A stretch of DNA of 11,010 bases from assembly GCA_019751475.1 (NCBI GenBank), contig JAIENH010000009.1, positions 1 through 11,010 of the forward strand, in the 5' to 3' direction. The DNA comes from Cyclobacteriaceae bacterium (GTDB taxonomy: Bacteria; Bacteroidota; Bacteroidia; Cytophagales; Cyclobacteriaceae). A program made the translations under genes and the position numbers. Of this stretch, positions 7,579 through 11,010 are shown in pieces. Position 1 is the first letter of the stretch, and each line of letters starts with the position of its first letter. The notes below the pieces were generated by a model. It worked only from the letters and a program-made list of their open reading frames with translations. It was not told the origin of the DNA and searched no databases.

Positions 7579-8900
7579 TAATCCTTTCTACCAACTGGCA
7601 CAACGCTTAATTTTCTGATATAGTCGGGTGGCAATTCTTTCAAAAGTCTTTTGCGAAAGGCGTGGTAGTTTACGGTGATGGTATGCCGGGGTGTTTTTAT
7701 CTGTTGGAAATCGGGGTGCCTAACTTCATCGATTGCCAGCTTGTTGGTATTAGAAGGTCGCTTCCACTGGCCGCTCAGTTCGCGGGCCATAATCTTGCTT
7801 TGCAATTCCGCCCCGGGCCAAATACATCCCAGCGGCTGAAATAAACCGATGAAATAAATATTCTGAATAGTCGGATGAAGCATTTTTAAATAGAGCGGCA
7901 CCTCTCCCTCCGAGTAGTTGATCAATGATGTATCAAAAAACGGATGCGAAATGTAGTAGCCTGTACACGCCACCACCACATCGTACTCTTGTTTGCTGCC
8001 GTCTTTAAAGACTACGGTGTTGCCTTCGTAGTGATCAATATCAGGACGGGGTTTTATTTTTCCATGCCGCATGAAGTAAAACAATTCACTGTTCACGGTA
8101 GGGTGATGAAATCCAAAATCATCTTCCGGCTCGGGCAGTCCGTAGGCGCTGTTATTGCCCTGGATGGTCTTGATCATCTGGCTGGTGATCTTGCGCCATA
8201 GCCAATTCGGAACAAACCGCAACAAACCACCTACTGTATCGGAAGGCTTGCCCATGATGAACTTCGGCACGATCCAATACCCTCTACGCCAACTTATCTC
8301 TGTCAGTGCAGACACACGGCAAGACTCGACCGCCACATCACAGGCAGAGTTTCCCCCGCCAATCACCAGCACACGCTTGCCAGCAAAATCAGAGAAGCGC
8401 TTCACATCGTGCGAATGCATCAGCTTTCCCGAAAAGGTACCCGGATACTCCGGATAGCGCGGCTTCCAGTGATGACCATTGCAAACGGCCAACGCATCGA
8501 ATCGTTCTGTGGTGCTGACTCCATCGCGCTCAGTTGTCACCATCCAACTTCCATCGGGTGCTAGCTCACACTTCTTGACAAGTATATTAAACTGTATGTG
8601 CGGATATAATCCAAAGTGGCGAGCATAGTTTTGAAAGTAGGCTGCCAGTTGCTGATGCGAAGGATAGTCTGGGTAATCGTCAGGCAAGGGAAAGTCATCG
8701 TATTGCGAAAGCGTCTTTGAACTGATGATATGAGTAGTCTCGAATACACTTGAGTGCGAAGGCTTATCGCTGAAGACCCAATTGCCACCCACTTCATGGC
8801 CGTAGTCATAAACCTGCACGGTGTGTCCTTCATCCAACAAATTTTTTGCAGCAGTAATGCCGGAGGGACCGGCACCGATTACACAAACCTTTTTCTTCAT
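7578..8900 (-). CDS. Flavin-containing monooxygenase (FMO family)
   Basis: This is a class B flavoprotein monooxygenase that uses FAD, NADPH and O2 to oxygenate soft nucleophiles such as amines or sulfides; it is a soluble cytoplasmic protein. At 440 residues it is close to bacterial FMO length. The FAD Rossmann motif GAGPSG is at 9-14, followed by VGGNW (37-41). The NADPH motif GGGNSACD is at 181-188. The C-terminal ACTGY (311-315) corresponds to the FATGY motif. The segment around 50-95 (SSVFETTHIISSK, then FPLPDDYPDYPSH) resembles the animal-type FMO core. The FMO fingerprint FxGxxxHxxx(Y/F) reads FSGKLMHSHDV (156-166), with Val at the last position. The substrate is unknown; trimethylamine or other amines and organosulfides are family possibilities only. 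The gene lies 21 bases after the MFS transporter gene and runs directly into the orphan membrane gene, suggesting one transcription unit. Confidence 0.9.
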   Translation of the reverse strand: MKKKVCVIGAGPSGITAAKNLLDEGHTVQVYDYGHEVGGNWVFSDKPSHSSVFETTHIISSKTLSQYDDFPLPDDYPDYPSHQQLAAYFQNYARHFGLYPHIQFNILVKKCELAPDGSWMVTTERDGVSTTERFDALAVCNGHHWKPRYPEYPGTFSGKLMHSHDVKRFSDFAGKRVLVIGGGNSACDVAVESCRVSALTEISWRRGYWIVPKFIMGKPSDTVGGLLRFVPNWLWRKITSQMIKTIQGNNSAYGLPEPEDDFGFHHPTVNSELFYFMRHGKIKPRPDIDHYEGNTVVFKDGSKQEYDVVVACTGYYISHPFFDTSLINYSEGEVPLYLKMLHPTIQNIYFIGLFQPLGCIWPGAELQSKIMARELSGQWKRPSNTNKLAIDEVRHPDFQQIKTPRHTITVNYHAFRKRLLKELPPDYIRKLSVVPVGRKD

Positions 8901-8903
8901 CCG

Positions 8904-8920
8904 TTAATCCAGATTAATCC
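8904..8920. repeat. TTAATCC direct repeat between the MFS and FMO genes
   Basis: Two exact TTAATCC copies (8904-8910 and 8914-8920) are separated by AGA. They fill nearly the whole 21-base spacer between the transporter stop and the monooxygenase start. The same 7-mer overlaps the monooxygenase stop at 7578-7584 and occurs upstream of pdhB at 1392-1398. Its role is unknown. Confidence 0.45.
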
Positions 8921-8921
8921 T

Positions 8922-10175
8922 TCAGATATCTTCCGCATAGTTCAAGTCGGCTGTGAATGTCTCCTTCATTTCCCACAGGGCTGCAAACGAAAGTACTGAC
9001 AGAATGGAGCCCACCACCATACCAGCCTGCAAAATGTTTCCATCAAAAATACGGTCGCGGAAATATTGGTAGAGAAGAATGATAACGGGCAGGGCGCCTC
9101 GCACAAAGTTGGGCACCGTAGTAGTAACCGTAGCGCGAATGTTTGTGCCAAACTGCTCGGCTGCGATAGTCACAAAGATCACCCAATAGCCAACGGAGAA
9201 ACCCATCGCGAAGCACAAGAAGTAAAAAGCTGCATTCGACAGTCCGTACGTGTTGAGGTACACAAAAACCATTACCAGGTTCATCGATAAAAAGATGGCC
9301 ATTACTTTCTTCCGGCTCTTCAGCACCTGGCTCAGTAAGCCGCTGCTAATGTCGCCAAACACGAGACCGGCATAACACCAGGCAATAGCCTTACCGGCAG
9401 CAATGGTGCTGGCTTCCTCCACGCCAAGTGCTTTGGCAAATTCTGGTGCAAATGTGATGAGCACACCCACCAAAAACCACAGCGGTATGCCGATGAGAAT
9501 ACATTGCAAATATTTTAACAATCGTTGCCTGCTGGTAAACAGGGCAAAGAAATTTCCACGGCTTGCTTGTGTTGTGATGGTTTGCTTAAACATGCCCGAC
9601 TCCGTTACACTCACCCGGAGTAGCAATAATAACAGACCCAACACGCCACCTGCATAGTAGCACAGCCTCCAATCCTGAAAAGTCTGATACACAAGATTAG
9701 CCACCACAGCTCCCGTTAATCCCACAGCCGCCACGATCATAGTGCCATAGCCGCGCTTTTCTTTCGGCAATGTCTCTGCCACCAGCGTGATGCCGGCACC
9801 CAACTCTCCGGCCAATCCGATACCGGCAACAAATCTCCACACGGCATACGCCTCAATGGAGTGCACCATACCGTTGGCAATGTTGGCCACCGAGTAGGTA
9901 AGAATTGACCCGAACAAAACAGAGAGCCTGCCCTTCTTGTCGCCCAGTATGCCCCAAAAAATTCCTCCGAGCAACATGCCATACATCTGCATGCTGATGA
10001 GGAACTCGCCCTGATTGCGATTGTCCATCCCCGTGATGCCGAGGTCGGTAAGGCTGGCGGTGCGCACGATGCCAAACAGCAGCAGATCGTAGATGTCAAC
10101 AAAATAGCCAAGGGCTGCCACAACCACGGCTGCATTTAGCAGGCCTGACGATTTAGGTTTCTCTTTTAACTCCAT
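8922..10175 (-). CDS. MFS transporter, metabolite:H+ symporter type
   Basis: This is a twelve-helix major facilitator superfamily permease of 417 residues in the inner membrane, probably a proton-coupled importer of a small organic solute. The best fit is the sugar/metabolite:H+ symporter branch. Signatures are the D-x2-D near helix 1 (DIYD, 27-30), the loop 2-3 motif GDKKGR (78-83), the helix 4 stretch RFVAGIGLAGELG (114-126), ETLPKEKRG (134-142) and the C-terminal half counterpart AEQFGTNIRAT (339-349). Loop 6-7 is short and basic. I chose the ATG at 10175; a longer frame starts only with TTG at 10250 and would add a non-typical 25-residue leader. The gene is followed after 21 bases by the monooxygenase, so the transported solute may be that enzyme's substrate or product. 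This is inferred from position only. The 144-base spacer before it holds repeat units but no clear promoter. Confidence 0.88.
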   Translation of the reverse strand: MELKEKPKSSGLLNAAVVVAALGYFVDIYDLLLFGIVRTASLTDLGITGMDNRNQGEFLISMQMYGMLLGGIFWGILGDKKGRLSVLFGSILTYSVANIANGMVHSIEAYAVWRFVAGIGLAGELGAGITLVAETLPKEKRGYGTMIVAAVGLTGAVVANLVYQTFQDWRLCYYAGGVLGLLLLLLRVSVTESGMFKQTITTQASRGNFFALFTSRQRLLKYLQCILIGIPLWFLVGVLITFAPEFAKALGVEEASTIAAGKAIAWCYAGLVFGDISSGLLSQVLKSRKKVMAIFLSMNLVMVFVYLNTYGLSNAAFYFLCFAMGFSVGYWVIFVTIAAEQFGTNIRATVTTTVPNFVRGALPVIILLYQYFRDRIFDGNILQAGMVVGSILSVLSFAALWEMKETFTADLNYAEDI

Positions 10176-10273
10176 TGGAGAGAATGTGTTTGTTGACGAA
10201 AAGTACAAAACTTGCGCTGCATTCAAAGAGGCGAAAAGGTTAGGCGGCAAACCAACGCCTAATCCATTTTACC

Positions 10274-10315
10274 CCGCAGATACCGCAGATTAATAATGCA
10301 CGCAGGTTTGCGCGG
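10274..10315. repeat. CCGCAGAT tandem repeat in the VOC-MFS spacer
   Basis: CCGCAGATA (10274-10282) is followed at once by CCGCAGATT (10283-10291), and a degenerate unit (ACGCAGGTTTGCGCGG, 10300-10315) comes next. The stretch lies between the VOC stop and the MFS start. From memory, short interspersed repeats built on CGCAGAT units occur in intergenic DNA of several bacterial phyla; I could not check copy number here. Confidence 0.5.
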
Positions 10316-10319
10316 AAAA

Positions 10320-10721
10320 TTATTTCATCTTGTCTCCAGGCCCGATCAAATCCCACCGGTTGCCATACAAGTCCTCGAAGACGGCCACAGTACCATACAC
10401 TTCCTGGCTGGGTGGCCGCACAATGTTGATGTCATGATCCAGCAGGTTTTGATAGTCGCGCCAAAAGTCATCGGTATGCAAGAACAAAAACACACGGCCA
10501 CCGGTCTGGTTACCAATGCGCGAAACTTGCTCTTCACCTACAGCCTTCGCCAATAATAGTTGACACCCGCTGCCTCCCGGTGGCGCAACCAACACCCAGC
10601 GCTTGGTTTCCGAAAGGCGGGTATCTTCCACCAGCGTGAAATGTAGTTTTTCCACATAGAAACGGATGGCCTCGTCATAATCACGAACTACTAATGCAAT
10701 GTGTGCAATGTGCTGATGCAT
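10320..10721 (-). CDS. VOC-family (glyoxalase/bleomycin-resistance fold) protein
   Basis: This is a small cytoplasmic vicinal-oxygen-chelate protein of 133 residues, the usual length for a single-chain, two-module VOC protein. It starts with HIAHIALVVRDYDEAIRFY (4-22), the characteristic first strand and helix, and ends with VFEDLYGNRWDLIGP (114-128), the characteristic last strand. Likely metal ligands are His7, Gln54, His82 and Asp124, judged by position in the fold; a Glu is more common at the last site. The family includes glyoxalase I, dioxygenases and antibiotic-binding proteins, and nothing here fixes the reaction. I prefer the ATG at 10721. The in-frame ATG at 10847 would add 42 residues unlike the fold, and a good promoter ending at 10736 lies between the two. 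The gene is separated from the downstream MFS gene by 144 bases, so it may or may not share the transcript. Confidence 0.85.
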   Translation of the reverse strand: MHQHIAHIALVVRDYDEAIRFYVEKLHFTLVEDTRLSETKRWVLVAPPGGSGCQLLLAKAVGEEQVSRIGNQTGGRVFLFLHTDDFWRDYQNLLDHDINIVRPPSQEVYGTVAVFEDLYGNRWDLIGPGDKMK

Positions 10722-10735
10722 AGTTTTGATGTCAT

Positions 10736-10767
10736 CAAACTTACGGAGTACTACGTAGCCTGCGCAA
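10736..10767 (-). promoter_or_regulatory. Bacteroidota-type promoter for the VOC gene
   Basis: Reading the minus strand, TTG (10767-10765) is followed after 21 bases by TAAGTTTG (10743-10736). This matches the TTTG / TAnnTTTG promoter known from Bacteroidota, with a perfect -7 element and three of four bases at -33. The transcript would start roughly 10 bases before the ATG at 10721, a very short leader. The placement supports the shorter VOC start. Confidence 0.55.
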
Positions 10768-10908
10768 TAAAAATGCAATGTAAGTAATTGAATAATAGGG
10801 ATTAAGATTATTGAGATGTCTCCTAAGTAATAAGCAAAGTAGGCCATACAGGATGCCAGGTATCAAATACCCCGCTTGGGGTTGCATCCCATATCGCCCA
10901 AATCCGTT

Positions 10909-10916
10909 TAACTTTC
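10909..10916 (+). promoter_or_regulatory. Possible -7 element for the right-edge secreted protein
   Basis: TAACTTTC matches the Bacteroidota TAnnTTTG element except for its last base and lies 19 bases before the ATG at 10936. The nearest TTG upstream (10882-10884) is 24 bases away, at the long end of accepted spacing. This is weak evidence taken alone. Confidence 0.25.
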
Positions 10917-10935
10917 CCTGTAAATCAAAAACTCT

Positions 10936-11010
10936 ATGAGATCAATTTTATCAATCCTCGCTGCGATGTTGTTGACAGTCGCAGCTTCCGCCCAGATTAG
11001 CGGGCCGCCC
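10936..11010 (+). CDS. N-terminus of a secreted protein, 3' end outside window
   Basis: Only the first 25 codons are inside the window. They encode a textbook signal peptide: Met-Arg, a hydrophobic core (SILSILAAMLLTV), then AASAQ with a likely signal peptidase I cut after Ala19 (ASA|Q) and a mature start Q-I-S-G-P-P. No lipobox cysteine is present in this stretch. The protein is therefore exported to the periplasm or beyond; its function cannot be told from this fragment. It is transcribed divergently from the VOC gene across a 214-base spacer. Confidence 0.72.
   Translation, partial: MRSILSILAAMLLTVAASAQISGPP

Noticed and set aside
7944..8457. Plus-strand frames opposite the FMO gene
   Set aside because: They overlap one another and a well-supported monooxygenase; no domain or start signal supports them.
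10206..10213. AAGTTTTG on the minus strand as a -7 element for the MFS gene
   Set aside because: It is one mismatch from consensus, and the nearest TTTG elements lie 10 or 34 bases away, outside the accepted range.
1..11010. CRISPR array, tRNA/rRNA, insertion sequence or prophage
   Set aside because: No regularly spaced repeats, cloverleaf genes, transposase or integrase motifs, or terminal inverted repeats were seen on either strand.

Overview
The window reads as a stretch of ordinary chromosome from a member of the Bacteroidota, most likely a Cytophagales-like free-living bacterium with moderate G+C. The lineage call rests on three things: an OmpA-type domain carrying the SPEG variant motif typical of that phylum; at least one good Bacteroidota promoter (TTG, 21 bases, TAnnTTTG) in front of the VOC gene; and starts that mostly lack a Shine-Dalgarno sequence. 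No RNA gene, insertion sequence, integrase, CRISPR array or phage gene was seen.

Layout, left to right. The 3' part of an outer-membrane-associated OmpA/TPR protein (plus strand) runs into the window and ends at a strong intrinsic terminator. After a spacer holding AATCC-type short repeats comes pdhB, the beta subunit of the E1 pyruvate dehydrogenase component (plus strand). pdhB converges on hrpB, a DEAH-type helicase gene on the minus strand, and their stop codons overlap by four bases. From there to about 10.7 kb every gene is on the minus strand. In transcription order they are: a small VOC (glyoxalase-fold) protein, an MFS transporter, a flavin-containing monooxygenase (FMO), an unrecognised AT-rich two-helix membrane protein, an MsbA-type ABC exporter half-transporter, and hrpB. 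At the right edge a divergent plus-strand gene begins with a clear signal peptide and runs out of the window.

The most suggestive group is MFS transporter, FMO and orphan membrane protein: 21 bases separate the first two, and the last two meet at a TAATGATG stop/start junction. This looks like one transcription unit that could import a small molecule and oxygenate it; the substrate cannot be read from sequence. The orphan gene is much more AT-rich than its neighbours and may be a late arrival. The ABC exporter and hrpB form a second tight pair that probably reflects co-transcription rather than shared function.

Outside genes, two short-repeat families stand out: AATCC/TTAATCC units at several gene boundaries, and tandem CCGCAGAT units between the VOC and MFS genes. 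A small region with competing hairpins lies in the divergent spacer at 10.85-10.89 kb. I found no convincing new defence, mobile or biosynthetic system; the candidates listed are modest.
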